NCBI GenBank assembly: GCA_026710325.1
Contig: JAPORH010000185.1
Coordinates: forward strand, 1 to 36,600
Direction of reading: 5' to 3'
From: Litoreibacter sp.
GTDB taxonomy: Bacteria > Pseudomonadota > Alphaproteobacteria > Rhodobacterales > Rhodobacteraceae
DNA length: 36,600 bases
Below are positions 1-8,376 of the stretch, piece after piece. Position numbers and translations under genes: made by a program. The notes under the pieces were generated by a model that saw nothing but the letters and a program-made list of their open reading frames with translations, had not been told where the DNA came from and searched no databases. The stretch's first letter is position 1; each line of letters opens with the position of its first letter.

Positions 1-101
1 GTGGCCAAGGTGAGGATTGAGGCACCGGTAAAGGGCGAAAGCCACCGGAAAACAGCAACTCCCCGCACCTACAGCAGGGCGCGCCTCTCCCTGACTCTAC
101 T
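1..101. repeat. Left copy of a 101-bp terminal inverted repeat
   Basis: Bases 1-101 are the exact reverse complement of 36500-36600; identity stops at base 102 (C here, A in the mirrored copy). Inside it CCGGT and ACCGG flank GGC-GAAA-GCC, a small hairpin with a GNRA-type loop. Read outward on the minus strand, a short open frame begins with GTG at 68-66 and runs off the edge for 23 codons; the other end mirrors this. Exactness to the last base suggests either that the sequence ends inside a longer inverted repeat (an assembly-graph boundary) or that these are true ends of a linear element. I do not recognise the repeat. Confidence 0.9.
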
Positions 102-328
102 CCTTCGTACGGGCTGAGCAATATCGAACTTCACTGTTATCGATTTCAGTTTTTTGAATGAGGCTTAGATCGACTCTCGTCGCAATAGCGTAGCTTTTGT
201 TCTTTTATCGACAGTTTCTCCCAAAAACCCGCTGGTTAAACTCGGTTCAACCACTGCATACTGGCCGCGAAACGAGCCTACAGCAATCTGTGCGCCCGTA
301 GCCATGAAAAACAAGGGAGTCTGTCATC
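102..328. other. Non-coding stretch between the repeat and the transporter operon
   Basis: No supported gene is seen here. A short frame with ATG at 304 overlaps the first transporter gene in another register and looks like noise. The region is more AT-rich than the genes around it and presumably holds the promoter of the binding-protein gene at 329, but I could not pick out a convincing -35/-10 pair or a TGT-N12-ACA operator. Confidence 0.5.
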
Positions 329-1294
329 ATGAAAATCCAAGCGTTAACAATAGCCGCAACGGCCATGGGTCTCAGCGCCAGTGCCGCCTATGCAGATTGC
401 GGCGAGGTCTCTATCACGGAGATGGACTGGGCCTCCTCCGCGGTGGTCACGAAGATCGCCAACTTCCTGATGACGCAAGGCTATGGCTGTGAGGTCACCA
501 TTGTGCCGACGACAACCGTGCCCGCGATCACATCTGTGGCCGAAACAGGCTCCCCTGATATTGTGACCGAGCTTTGGACCAGCTACACGCCGGTCTATTT
601 CGAACTGCGCGACGCGGGCAAAATGGTCGAAATGTCGAAAGTGTTGTCCGATGGCGGCGTTGAAGGCTGGTGGATCCCGCAATATCTGGCGGAAAAACAC
701 CCTGAGCTGACTACAATCGAAGGCATCAAAGCGAATCCGGACCTCGTAGGCGGCCGTTTCCACGATTGCCCCACCGGTTGGGGCTGCGACATCACGAATA
801 ACAATAACTTCAAAGCGGCTGGTCTCGGCGATTCTGGAGTTGAGCGCTTCCAGCATGGCTCTGGCGAGACGCTCGCCACCGCAATTGCGGCTGCTTACGC
901 GGATGAAGCGCCATGGTTCGGATACTATTGGGCGCCGACATCAGTGCTGGGCAAATACCCGATGGTTGCGGTGGACATGGGCTCTTATGACGAGGCCACG
1001 CATAACTGCAACGCATCTGAGGATTGCGCGACCCCCGGCATGTCGGCCTACCCGACCGCTGACGTTGTGACGGCCGTGACGACTGATTTCTCCGAGCGCG
1101 AGCCTGAGATAGCGGACATGTTGAAGAAAATGAGCTTCACCAACGCGCAGATGGGCGACGTGCTGGCTTGGCAGGAGAACAACAACGCTTCCTACGATGA
1201 AGCAGCTGTATATTTCCTGACGACCTACAAGGACGCTTGGAGCGGCTGGCTGAACGATGAAGCCCGCGGCAAGCTGAGCGCACTGCTACAATAA
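329..1294 (+). CDS. proX: Glycine betaine/proline-type ABC transporter, periplasmic substrate-binding protein
   Basis: The 321-residue product starts with a classical Sec signal peptide (MKIQ, a hydrophobic stretch, Ala-X-Ala cleavage near residue 22). The mature part resembles the OpuAC/ProX family, periplasmic proteins that bind quaternary amines in an aromatic box; the mature chain is rich in Trp and Tyr, including a WFGYYWAP segment near residue 200 and several Cys. It is the first gene of a three-gene operon with permease and ATPase downstream, and a stem-loop follows its stop codon. Glycine betaine, proline betaine or choline are the expected substrates; the exact one cannot be read from the sequence. 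The family call is firm, the symbol is by analogy. Confidence 0.85.
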   Translation: MKIQALTIAATAMGLSASAAYADCGEVSITEMDWASSAVVTKIANFLMTQGYGCEVTIVPTTTVPAITSVAETGSPDIVTELWTSYTPVYFELRDAGKMVEMSKVLSDGGVEGWWIPQYLAEKHPELTTIEGIKANPDLVGGRFHDCPTGWGCDITNNNNFKAAGLGDSGVERFQHGSGETLATAIAAAYADEAPWFGYYWAPTSVLGKYPMVAVDMGSYDEATHNCNASEDCATPGMSAYPTADVVTAVTTDFSEREPEIADMLKKMSFTNAQMGDVLAWQENNNASYDEAAVYFLTTYKDAWSGWLNDEARGKLSALLQ

Positions 1295-1300
1295 ATTTAC

Positions 1301-1330
1301 AAGGCCTGGCGCAAAACCGCCGGGCCTTTT
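1301..1330 (+). terminator. Stem-loop with short T-run between binding protein and permease genes
   Basis: AAGGCC (1301-1306) pairs with GGCCTT (1323-1328), and GGCG (1308-1311) with CGCC (1318-1321), around an A-rich loop; TTTT ends at 1330. It begins 7 bases after the binding-protein stop and ends 20 bases before the permease start. Placed inside an operon, it probably acts as a partial terminator or 3'-stabilising hairpin, giving an excess of binding protein over membrane components, a common arrangement in ABC uptake operons. Confidence 0.65.
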
Positions 1331-1349
1331 GCCTCAGGGGACGGGGATC

Positions 1350-2384
1350 ATGGCATTTTACGACGGCGTCTTTGACGCGCTTGGCCTGCGCGAATGGTGC
1401 GACGCAAATGCCGAGAGCGCGCCTATGTCCATGGCCGACCTGCTGGCGCAGGCTGGTGGCGCCGATGCTGAGGCGTCCGGTGAGGTTTTCCCCTTCCCCT
1501 CCCTCGACAATCTAAACGAAAGCTGCGACCGGATCGGCCAAACCCGTGATTTTACGGCTAACATCGAAGATGGGTTCTTAGCCATTAAGGACGGCCTCAA
1601 AATCGTCCTCGACCCGTTGACTCAACCCCTGTCTTGGATGCTCGACGGTGCGCTATGGCTTTTCACGACGACGCCTTGGTGGATCATTGTCCCACTCTTG
1701 ATCGCTCTAACTCATCTAGTGGCCCGCTCTATCGGGGTGACGTTGTTCGTGGCGTTTTCTTTTCTGTTTCTAGGCGCGATTGACCACCTTGATGTGGCGC
1801 TGCAGACCCTCTCGATCATCTTTGTCTGTACCAGCCTTTCGGTGCTGTTGGGCGTTCCTTTGGGCATCGCTATGTCCCGATCAAACACATTCCAGCGTAT
1901 GATGGTTCCGCTTCTGGACTTGCTGCAAACGCTGCCGACCTTCGTCTACCTGATCCCGCTGATCTTCCTGTTCTCGGTGACGGAATCGAAGCTCTACGGC
2001 ATCGCGATCATACTTTACGCCATTGTGCCGGTGATCCGTCTGACCGATCTGGGCATCCGGCTGGTCGATAAGGACGTGATTGAAGCAGCCGACGCGTTCG
2101 GGATGACCAAGCAGCAGAAGCTGTGGAATGTGCAGCTGCCTTTAGCGCTGCCGAATATCATGGCGGGCGTGAACCAGACGATCATGATGAGCCTGGCAAT
2201 GGTGGTGATCGCATCACTGGTATCCGCCCCGGGCCTCGGCGTCCTTGTGCTGCGCGGTATCCGCAACCTGGAGCTTGGTGTGGGTATCGTAGCCGGGATC
2301 GGCATCGTGCTTTTGGCCGTCGTACTCGATCGGACGTCCAAAGCCGCTCTCTCTCGGATTGATAAGAACCACAAAGTGCACTGA
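1350..2384 (+). CDS. proW: Glycine betaine/proline-type ABC transporter permease
   Basis: The 344-residue product has about 85 soluble N-terminal residues and then the transmembrane segments of a BPD_transp_1 (ProW/OpuAB-like) permease. The conserved cytoplasmic coupling loop is seen as an EAADAFGMTKQQKLWNVQLPLA-like stretch around two thirds of the way along. I chose ATG 1350 because purine-rich CAGGGGACGGGG precedes it; an in-frame TTG at 1329 lies inside the upstream stem-loop and is less likely. The protein should form the inner-membrane channel working with the binding protein before it and the ATPase after it. The stop is 7 bases before the ATPase start, so the genes are co-transcribed. 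Confidence 0.85.
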   Translation: MAFYDGVFDALGLREWCDANAESAPMSMADLLAQAGGADAEASGEVFPFPSLDNLNESCDRIGQTRDFTANIEDGFLAIKDGLKIVLDPLTQPLSWMLDGALWLFTTTPWWIIVPLLIALTHLVARSIGVTLFVAFSFLFLGAIDHLDVALQTLSIIFVCTSLSVLLGVPLGIAMSRSNTFQRMMVPLLDLLQTLPTFVYLIPLIFLFSVTESKLYGIAIILYAIVPVIRLTDLGIRLVDKDVIEAADAFGMTKQQKLWNVQLPLALPNIMAGVNQTIMMSLAMVVIASLVSAPGLGVLVLRGIRNLELGVGIVAGIGIVLLAVVLDRTSKAALSRIDKNHKVH

Positions 2385-2391
2385 GCTGCTG

Positions 2392-3438
2392 ATGACTGAC
2401 ATGCCAAAAATTCGCCTACGAGACCTCTACAAGGTCTTCGGCCCAAATGACGCGGCGATGATGGCGCATGTGCGTGCAGGCATGGGCAAGGAAGCTTTGC
2501 TTGCCGAGCATGGCCATGTTCTGGGTCTTCAAGACATCAATGTTGATATGCAGGCGGGTGAGATCACGGTGGTAATGGGCTTGTCGGGCTCGGGCAAATC
2601 GACGCTTATCCGACATCTCAACCGGCTCATCGAGCCCACGGCGGGCGAAATCCTTTTGGACGGCGAAAACGTGATGGAGCTATCGCAAGATGCGTTGCGC
2701 GAGGCGCGGCGCACCAAAATGTCGATGGTGTTCCAGAAATTCGCCCTCCTGCCGCATCGAACCGTTCTGCAGAACACGGCGACAGCACTACAGGTACAAG
2801 GCGCCGACAAGGCGACCCAAGAGGCTGAAGCAAGCAAGTGGTTGGAGCGCGTCGGATTGAAGGGCTATGAGCAGCGCTACCCGTCGCAGCTGTCAGGCGG
2901 AATGCAGCAGCGGGTGGGTATTGCGCGTGCCCTAACGGCGGGCACCGACATCATGTTGATGGATGAAGCGTTTTCCGCACTCGATCCACTGATCCGTACC
3001 GATATGCAGGATTTGCTGCTTGAGCTGCAGGTTGAGCTACAGAAGACGATCGTATTCATCACCCATGACCTGGATGAAGCACTGAAGCTTGCCGATCATC
3101 TGGTGATCCTCAAAGACGGCGCGATTGTACAGCAGGGGGAGCCGCAACATATCCTACTGAACCCAAGCGACCCGTATATCGAAGAATTTGTGAGCGACAT
3201 TAACCGCGCGCGTGTTTTGCGCGTGCGCTCGGTTATGGGGCCAATGACGGATGAAGGTTTTGCAGGCGATGTCGAGGCAGATCAAACTTTGGAGCAGCTG
3301 ATTGCAAGATCTGGCGGTGATACCTCTCACTGTTACCGGGTCGTTGAAGATGGAGTGCCTGTAGGGGTTTTGGATATGAAGGACCTCGTCAAGGCTCTTG
3401 TCCCTCGAGTGTCCAGCGCCGAGACCAGTGTCAAATAA
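2392..3438 (+). CDS. proV: Glycine betaine/proline-type ABC transporter ATP-binding protein
   Basis: The 348-residue ABC ATPase has Walker A GLSGSGKST (about 63-71), signature LSGGMQQR (about 167-174), Walker B IMLMDEAF (about 187-194) and a switch His in a FITHDLDEA segment. About 70 residues after the nucleotide-binding domain form a partial CBS-like C-terminal region (VGVLDMKDLVKAL), typical of ProV/OpuAA, where it senses ionic strength. I chose ATG 2392, just after the permease stop; ATG 2401 is an alternative and an in-frame ATG at 2359 would overlap the permease. It energises uptake by the two upstream components. No clear terminator follows before the tRNA gene. Confidence 0.88.
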   Translation: MTDMPKIRLRDLYKVFGPNDAAMMAHVRAGMGKEALLAEHGHVLGLQDINVDMQAGEITVVMGLSGSGKSTLIRHLNRLIEPTAGEILLDGENVMELSQDALREARRTKMSMVFQKFALLPHRTVLQNTATALQVQGADKATQEAEASKWLERVGLKGYEQRYPSQLSGGMQQRVGIARALTAGTDIMLMDEAFSALDPLIRTDMQDLLLELQVELQKTIVFITHDLDEALKLADHLVILKDGAIVQQGEPQHILLNPSDPYIEEFVSDINRARVLRVRSVMGPMTDEGFAGDVEADQTLEQLIARSGGDTSHCYRVVEDGVPVGVLDMKDLVKALVPRVSSAETSVK

Positions 3439-3509
3439 ATGTGACGAAAAGCGGCATTTGCCTATTGAAGACTCGCAGGGGCTTGCGTAAACACAGGGCT
3501 CGAAATTGG

Positions 3510-3586
<77 letters not shown>

Positions 3587-3675
3587 ATTTCGAAAATGGC
3601 TATACTGCCTTTTATGTCGCCGACAATAGTGAAGTAATCACCCGCAAAAGTGGGGTTTGCCGCATGGCGGCGCCG

Positions 3676-4623
3676 TTACGTGCGCCAGTCAAAAAAGCCA
3701 GGACCGGCTTGCGCCAGAAGCTTGCGCGCCATCTCGGCACCGGCGTCAGCCCCGTCCTCAACCGCGCAGCTGACATCATCGTCGATCGCCTCGGATCCGT
3801 CTGGTCTTAGTACCTCGCCACGCAGGCGCATCGTGCCGCCGGTCAATTCGCAGAGGCCCGCAATCGGTGTTTCGCAAGACCCGTCGAGCTCCGCCAAAAA
3901 GCTGCGCTCCGCCGCAAGACGGTCACCCGTTGGGCCATCATGGATGGCAGCCAACATCTCGGCCACCCGTGTGTCATCCGCACGCCGCTCTATGCCAATT
4001 GCGCCCTGGGCGACGGCGGGCAGCATATCTTCGACTTCAATCGCGGATTTCGGCACCTCGTCCATGCCTAGCCGGTTCAAACCGGCCATGGCGAGGAACG
4101 TGGCTTCAGCCACACCGTCTTCCAGCTTCTTCAACCGGGTCTGCAGGTTGCCGCGGAACTCCACGACTTCCAAGTCGGGACGCCGCAGTTTCAGCTGCGC
4201 CTTTCGTCTGAGGGACGACGTCCCAACAACGGTCCCTGCCGCGAGCTCTGCTAAGCCGCCGGAGCGGGGGGAGATGAATGCATCGCGCACGTCCTCCCGC
4301 GGCAAGTAGGTGTCCAGCAAAAGTCCTTCAGGTTGGATCGTCGGCATGTCCTTCATCGAATGGACCGCGATGTCGATCTTGCCTGACAGCATGTCCTCCT
4401 CGATCTCTCGGGTGAACAAGCCTTTGCCGCCGATTTCCTTCAACGGGCGGTCCAAAATCTTGTCGCCGGTGGTTTTGATCACCACGATTTCAAACGCCTC
4501 CTCAGACAGGTCAAAGGCGCGGGAGAGCCGCTCGCGAGTTTCATAGGCTTGCGCCAGAGCAAGCGGCGACCCGCGCGTACCGATCTTCAATGGGTGGGCG
4601 GGGTCAGGCAAAGTCAGAGTCAT
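3676..4623 (-). CDS. hemC: Hydroxymethylbilane synthase (porphobilinogen deaminase)
   Basis: HemC joins four porphobilinogen units into hydroxymethylbilane in the cytoplasm. The 315-residue product shows the family N-terminus KIGTRGSPLALAQ, the D-H-S-M-K-D substrate segment (IAVHSMKDMPT) and the cofactor-attachment motif DGSCETPIAG with the dipyrromethane-binding Cys near residue 250. I chose ATG 4623 because it gives the normal family length; the same frame stays open far upstream, antisense to hemE, without homology. It is divergent from hemE with about 100 bp between, and a PpsR-type palindrome sits in that gap, so both genes may follow photosynthesis control. Confidence 0.95.
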   Translation of the reverse strand: MTLTLPDPAHPLKIGTRGSPLALAQAYETRERLSRAFDLSEEAFEIVVIKTTGDKILDRPLKEIGGKGLFTREIEEDMLSGKIDIAVHSMKDMPTIQPEGLLLDTYLPREDVRDAFISPRSGGLAELAAGTVVGTSSLRRKAQLKLRRPDLEVVEFRGNLQTRLKKLEDGVAEATFLAMAGLNRLGMDEVPKSAIEVEDMLPAVAQGAIGIERRADDTRVAEMLAAIHDGPTGDRLAAERSFLAELDGSCETPIAGLCELTGGTMRLRGEVLRPDGSEAIDDDVSCAVEDGADAGAEMARKLLAQAGPGFFDWRT

Positions 4624-4640
4624 AACAACCTTGTTAATAC

Positions 4641-4658
4641 TGTAAATCCAGCCTGACA
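4641..4658. promoter_or_regulatory. PpsR/CrtJ-type operator between hemC and hemE
   Basis: TGTAAATCCAGCCTGACA fits TGT-N12-ACA, the target of the redox repressor PpsR/CrtJ. It lies 18 bp upstream of the hemC start and 65 bp upstream of the hemE start. It differs at one base from the operator at 13551 beside crtA, which argues for real function. Only one palindrome is seen in this gap, whereas the other four regulated gaps carry two. Confidence 0.75.
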
Positions 4659-4722
4659 ACTCTTGTGTATCGCTCGACGAAAAAGCATGATGGCGGCGGA
4701 ACTTACTTAGGACGCCGTAGCC

Positions 4723-5757
4723 ATGACTGCCAACAAAACCATCCTTCGTGCCCTTGCCGGTGAAACGCTCGAAACACCCCCGATTTGGATGATGCGGCAG
4801 GCCGGGCGTTACCTTCCCGAATACCGCGCGACCCGGGCGGAAGCCGGTGATTTCCTGTCTCTGTGCTACAATTCCGAACTGGCAGCCGAGGTCACACTTC
4901 AGCCCATCCGGCGCTACGGTTTTGACGCGGCGATTCTGTTTGCGGACATTCTTCTTGTGCCACAAGCGCTCGGCGCGGATCTGTGGTTTGTGACGGGGGA
5001 GGGGCCGCGCCTGTCGACCATCACGACCGAGGCCGAACTGGCAAAACTCAAGCCCGCTGACGCGATTCATGACCATCTTGCCCCGGTCTATGAGACGGTA
5101 AAAATCCTGTCGCGCGAGCTGCCAGACGAGACCACGCTGATCGGCTTCGCCGGAGCCCCCTGGACCGTTGCCACCTATATGATCGCGGGACAAGGCACAC
5201 CCGACCAAGGACCCGCACATGCGCTGAAGGATGAAAATCGCGCGCTTTTCGATGCGTTGATGGATCGCATCACCGAGGCCACGATTTCCTATATGTCGAA
5301 GCAGATCGAAGCCGGGGCCGAGGTCGTCAAGATATTCGACAGCTGGGCTGGGTCCTTGCAAGGCGACGATTTCGCGGATTACTCCCTGAAACCCATGCAG
5401 CGCATCACCAGCGCGCTGAAGGAAAAACACCCCGATGTCCCGGTTATCGCCTTCCCACGCGGCGCGGCGGAGAAATTCAAAGGTGCGCATGAGGCGATTG
5501 GCGCCGATTGCATTGCCATTAATGATGGCGTCGACGCGGCATGGGTGGCTGAGCATGTTCAGGCGACGGGCTGTGTTCAAGGCAACCTCAAATCCTCCCA
5601 CATGGTGACAGGGGGTGATTTGCTGGTGTCTGAAACCCGCCGTATCGTGCAAGCGCTCTCAGGCGGGCCACATATCTTCAATCTTGGCCACGGTATCACG
5701 CCAGACGCGGACCCTGAGAATGTGCAGCTGATGATCGACACAGTGCGCGAGGGCTAA
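4723..5757 (+). CDS. hemE: Uroporphyrinogen III decarboxylase
   Basis: HemE removes four carboxyl groups from uroporphyrinogen III to give coproporphyrinogen III. The 344-residue product is of normal length and carries both family signatures: [17 protein letters not shown] near residue 20 and the GFAGAPWT segment near residue 145; the catalytic Asp is in [14 protein letters not shown] 4723 is the first start that keeps the conserved N-terminus. The gene is divergent from hemC and followed after 81 bp by an unrelated acyltransferase gene. The upstream PpsR-type site suggests repression in air or light with the pigment genes. Confidence 0.96.
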   Translation: MTANKTILRALAGETLETPPIWMMRQAGRYLPEYRATRAEAGDFLSLCYNSELAAEVTLQPIRRYGFDAAILFADILLVPQALGADLWFVTGEGPRLSTITTEAELAKLKPADAIHDHLAPVYETVKILSRELPDETTLIGFAGAPWTVATYMIAGQGTPDQGPAHALKDENRALFDALMDRITEATISYMSKQIEAGAEVVKIFDSWAGSLQGDDFADYSLKPMQRITSALKEKHPDVPVIAFPRGAAEKFKGAHEAIGADCIAINDGVDAAWVAEHVQATGCVQGNLKSSHMVTGGDLLVSETRRIVQALSGGPHIFNLGHGITPDADPENVQLMIDTVREG

Positions 5758-5838
5758 GCCCGCCTGAGAAGGCGCTTTACTTAACGTTAAAGCCGTTGCA
5801 AAGCTGAGCGCCAATCGCAACGGCAAAGGTCGCGCCGC

Positions 5839-7260
5839 GTGCTTTTCAGCTCAACAGTCTTTGTCTTTGCGTTCCTGCCTGTCAGCCTGTTGGGCTTCTT
5901 TCTTGTGTTTCGTGTTTTGGGGCGTCGCGCAGCCATGGGGTGGATCGCGCTCTGTTCGGTGTTTTTCTACGGGTATTGGAGGCTCGACTACCTTCCGCTT
6001 TTATTGGGTTCGGTCGCGTTCAACTTTTTCGTCTCGCGCCGCATCCAAACGCTTGTGTCGCAGGCTGCCGGTCCAAACCCAGCGGCCTTTGCCTGGACCT
6101 TTTTCGGCGTGTCGGCGAATCTAGGGCTTCTGGGTTACTTCAAGTATTTTGGCTTTTTCGTAGAGACGGTGAATGACCTGACCGGGCAGGACTTTCCAAC
6201 GCTTTCTCTGGTTTTGCCGCTCGCGATATCCTTTTTCACATTTCAGCAAATTACCTACCTTGTCGACAGCTACCGGGGCGTCGCAAAGACCGCGACGGCG
6301 CTGAATTATATGGTGTTCGTCACCTTTTTCCCGCAGCTTATCGCCGGTCCAATTGTGCACCACAAAGAGATGATGCCGCAGTTTCTGAAGCCCAGCTTCG
6401 GAACCTTCCGGGCGCGCTACATGCTGTTGGGCCTCGTGACCTTCAGTCTGGGCCTGTTCAAGAAACTGATCATCGCCGATAGCCTTGCGGTGCATGCGGA
6501 CCAGGGGTTTGCGAGCGTTGCTGAGATGACGGTGCTTGACGCTTGGCTCACGACGCTCAGCTATACGTTTCAGCTCTATTTCGACTTCAGCGGCTATAGC
6601 GATATGGCCATCGGCCTTGCGCTGATGTTTGGCATCCGCCTGCCGCTGAACTTTCTGTCGCCGTATAAATCAACCTCGATCCAGCAGTTCTGGCGGCGCT
6701 GGCATATGACCCTTTCGCGGTTTTTGCGGGACTACATCTACATCCCGCTGGGCGGTGGTCGCCGCGCGCCCATGCGGGTCGCAAGCAATCTGATGATCAC
6801 GTTTTTGCTTGGCGGATTGTGGCACGGGGCCGGGTGGACCTTTCTGATCTGGGGCGCGATCCACGGCGCGGCTTTGGTGGTGGGGCGCGTCATAGGCCGG
6901 TGGACGCGCCACGTACCGCGCATCATCAAATGGGCGGTCACCTTCTTGATCGTTCATATCGGATGGGTCTTCTTTCGCGCCGAAACAGTGGGGGACGCCT
7001 GGGTCGTCCTGGGCATTATGTTTGGCCAAAGCGACGCAGCAGCAAATGGCCCGAGCCATGTCGTTCTGACGCAAAGCGACATGGCGGCATTTTGGGTGGT
7101 TGTGGCCCTCTTCATCGCGCTCGCCTTGCCAAATACGTTTCAGGTCACGCGCGATATCCGGCCCTTCTGGAAAACCCTTCTGGCTGCCATCTGTTTTGGC
7201 GCGGGCTGCCTCGCTATGCTGGCCAATAAAAGCCAGGTCTTTCTGTACTTCAATTTCTAA
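5839..7260 (+). CDS. MBOAT-family polysaccharide O-acyltransferase (AlgI-like)
   Basis: The 473-residue polytopic membrane protein carries the MBOAT/AlgI hallmarks: FDFSGYSDMAIG (about 249-260), the FWRRWHMTLSRFLRDY block (about 284-299) with PLGGGR, and the catalytic His in GGLWHGAGW (His about 329). AlgI-type proteins pass acetyl groups across the inner membrane to a periplasmic transferase that acetylates an exopolysaccharide. GTG 5839 is the start that keeps the hydrophobic N-terminus. An SGNH partner gene follows after 12 bp, so the two form a module. The polymer is unknown, and no polysaccharide synthesis genes are nearby. Its place among haem genes is unexpected. Confidence 0.88.
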   Translation: MLFSSTVFVFAFLPVSLLGFFLVFRVLGRRAAMGWIALCSVFFYGYWRLDYLPLLLGSVAFNFFVSRRIQTLVSQAAGPNPAAFAWTFFGVSANLGLLGYFKYFGFFVETVNDLTGQDFPTLSLVLPLAISFFTFQQITYLVDSYRGVAKTATALNYMVFVTFFPQLIAGPIVHHKEMMPQFLKPSFGTFRARYMLLGLVTFSLGLFKKLIIADSLAVHADQGFASVAEMTVLDAWLTTLSYTFQLYFDFSGYSDMAIGLALMFGIRLPLNFLSPYKSTSIQQFWRRWHMTLSRFLRDYIYIPLGGGRRAPMRVASNLMITFLLGGLWHGAGWTFLIWGAIHGAALVVGRVIGRWTRHVPRIIKWAVTFLIVHIGWVFFRAETVGDAWVVLGIMFGQSDAAANGPSHVVLTQSDMAAFWVVVALFIALALPNTFQVTRDIRPFWKTLLAAICFGAGCLAMLANKSQVFLYFNF

Positions 7261-7272
7261 CGGAACGGCGCG

Positions 7273-8370
7273 ATGTATACGAAACGTCTGATGTCCTTCT
7301 TTTCAATTTCGGTTCTGCTGATCGCTATCCTGCCAGCGATCAACCTTCTCAACCGAAGCGCGTTGGACGGCGAGGTCGCGCTGCCGAGTGATCCGTCGCA
7401 ACTGTGGTCGATAGATTCCGCGGAAGGGCTTCTTGCGCTCAGGCTATGGCACTGCTGCGAGATATCCCTGCGTGAGGGGGATGTTGTTGTCGGGCAAAAC
7501 GGCTTTTTGTTTCTCGGCAATGACCATGATCGCGTGATCGACAAGATTACTGGGCGTTTTCAGCCGACCGATCGCGAAGTCGAGAATTGGGCGGCTATGA
7601 TCGGACAGCTCGCAAATACAGCGGAGCAGCGCCGCGCGGCATTTATGTTCGCGCTGGCGCCAAACAAACACGGTGTTCACTCCGAGCATCTTCCAGATGG
7701 GGTAGAGCACGCGGATCGCACAATGACGGATCGCGTTTTAGCCGCGCTCGAACGCGAAAGCGTCCCAATCGCCGATCTGCGTGCCGGTTTGAAAGAAGCG
7801 ACTGAGGTGGCGGCGGTATACCTAAAGACCGATACCCATTGGACTAAGGGCGGGGCCGCGCTTGGATATCTTGGTGCGATAACGGCCTTGCAACAGCTCG
7901 GTCTGGATGTGCGTCCTTTGGAGTTTCAAGTGATCCCGCGTCGTGGCCCTGCTGGCGATCTCGCACGCATGCTCAAGGCTGACGGTGTTCTCGGGGCGCA
8001 GCACGAGGTCGATCAGGACGTGAGATTTGAGCAAGGAAGTATTTGCGCGGTGGCAAAACCGCTTTCGTCGCCAGAAATGCTGCGATGTGATCCAAGCGCG
8101 GCCACGGCAACAGCGTCATTCCAAAACAGGGTGATGGAAAGCAGTTACGCCCCTGACGCGCCCAATGCGCAAAGGCTGCTCTTAATCTGCGACTCCTTCT
8201 GCGAGGCGCATCGCGCGCTTTATCAGGCCAGCTTCGCCGAGGTGCATCTGGTCCATTGGAAAACGCTCGTGGAATTTGACTTTGGGACCCAATTGGAGCG
8301 GGTATCACCCGATATTGTGGTCTTTCAACTCGTCGAACGTGCGCTGCTGCTGCCGCAATTTAAAATGTGA
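7273..8370 (+). CDS. AlgJ/AlgX-like SGNH-hydrolase O-acetyltransferase partner
   Basis: The 365-residue product has one N-terminal membrane anchor (about residues 8-27) and a periplasmic domain. A DTHWT motif (about 187-191) supplies the conserved Asp and His of the AlgJ/AlgX superfamily, and a CDSF segment (about 306-309) occupies the place of the nucleophile-bearing GDS block, with Cys for the usual Gly. The NGFLFLGND stretch near residue 76 also matches the family. It most likely accepts acetyl groups exported by the AlgI-like protein encoded 12 bp upstream and moves them to a surface polysaccharide. Its stop lies 6 bp from that of the convergent hemF. Family call good, substrate unknown. 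Confidence 0.8.
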   Translation: MYTKRLMSFFSISVLLIAILPAINLLNRSALDGEVALPSDPSQLWSIDSAEGLLALRLWHCCEISLREGDVVVGQNGFLFLGNDHDRVIDKITGRFQPTDREVENWAAMIGQLANTAEQRRAAFMFALAPNKHGVHSEHLPDGVEHADRTMTDRVLAALERESVPIADLRAGLKEATEVAAVYLKTDTHWTKGGAALGYLGAITALQQLGLDVRPLEFQVIPRRGPAGDLARMLKADGVLGAQHEVDQDVRFEQGSICAVAKPLSSPEMLRCDPSAATATASFQNRVMESSYAPDAPNAQRLLLICDSFCEAHRALYQASFAEVHLVHWKTLVEFDFGTQLERVSPDIVVFQLVERALLLPQFKM

Positions 8371-8376
8371 GTAAGT

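Noticed and set aside
1329-1349. Upstream TTG start for the transporter permease
   Set aside because: It lies in the stem-loop after the binding-protein gene; ATG 1350 has a better ribosome site and a normal N-terminus.
3596-3675. Possible terminator after hemC (GCCGC-ATG-GCGGC palindrome)
   Set aside because: The stem is only 5 bp with a 3-base loop and no clean T-run on the minus strand, so I do not call it.
3676-5652. Very long minus-strand frame extending hemC to 658 residues
   Set aside because: The extension beyond 4623 is antisense to hemE, crosses the operator region and has no HemC-like sequence; it reflects high GC content.
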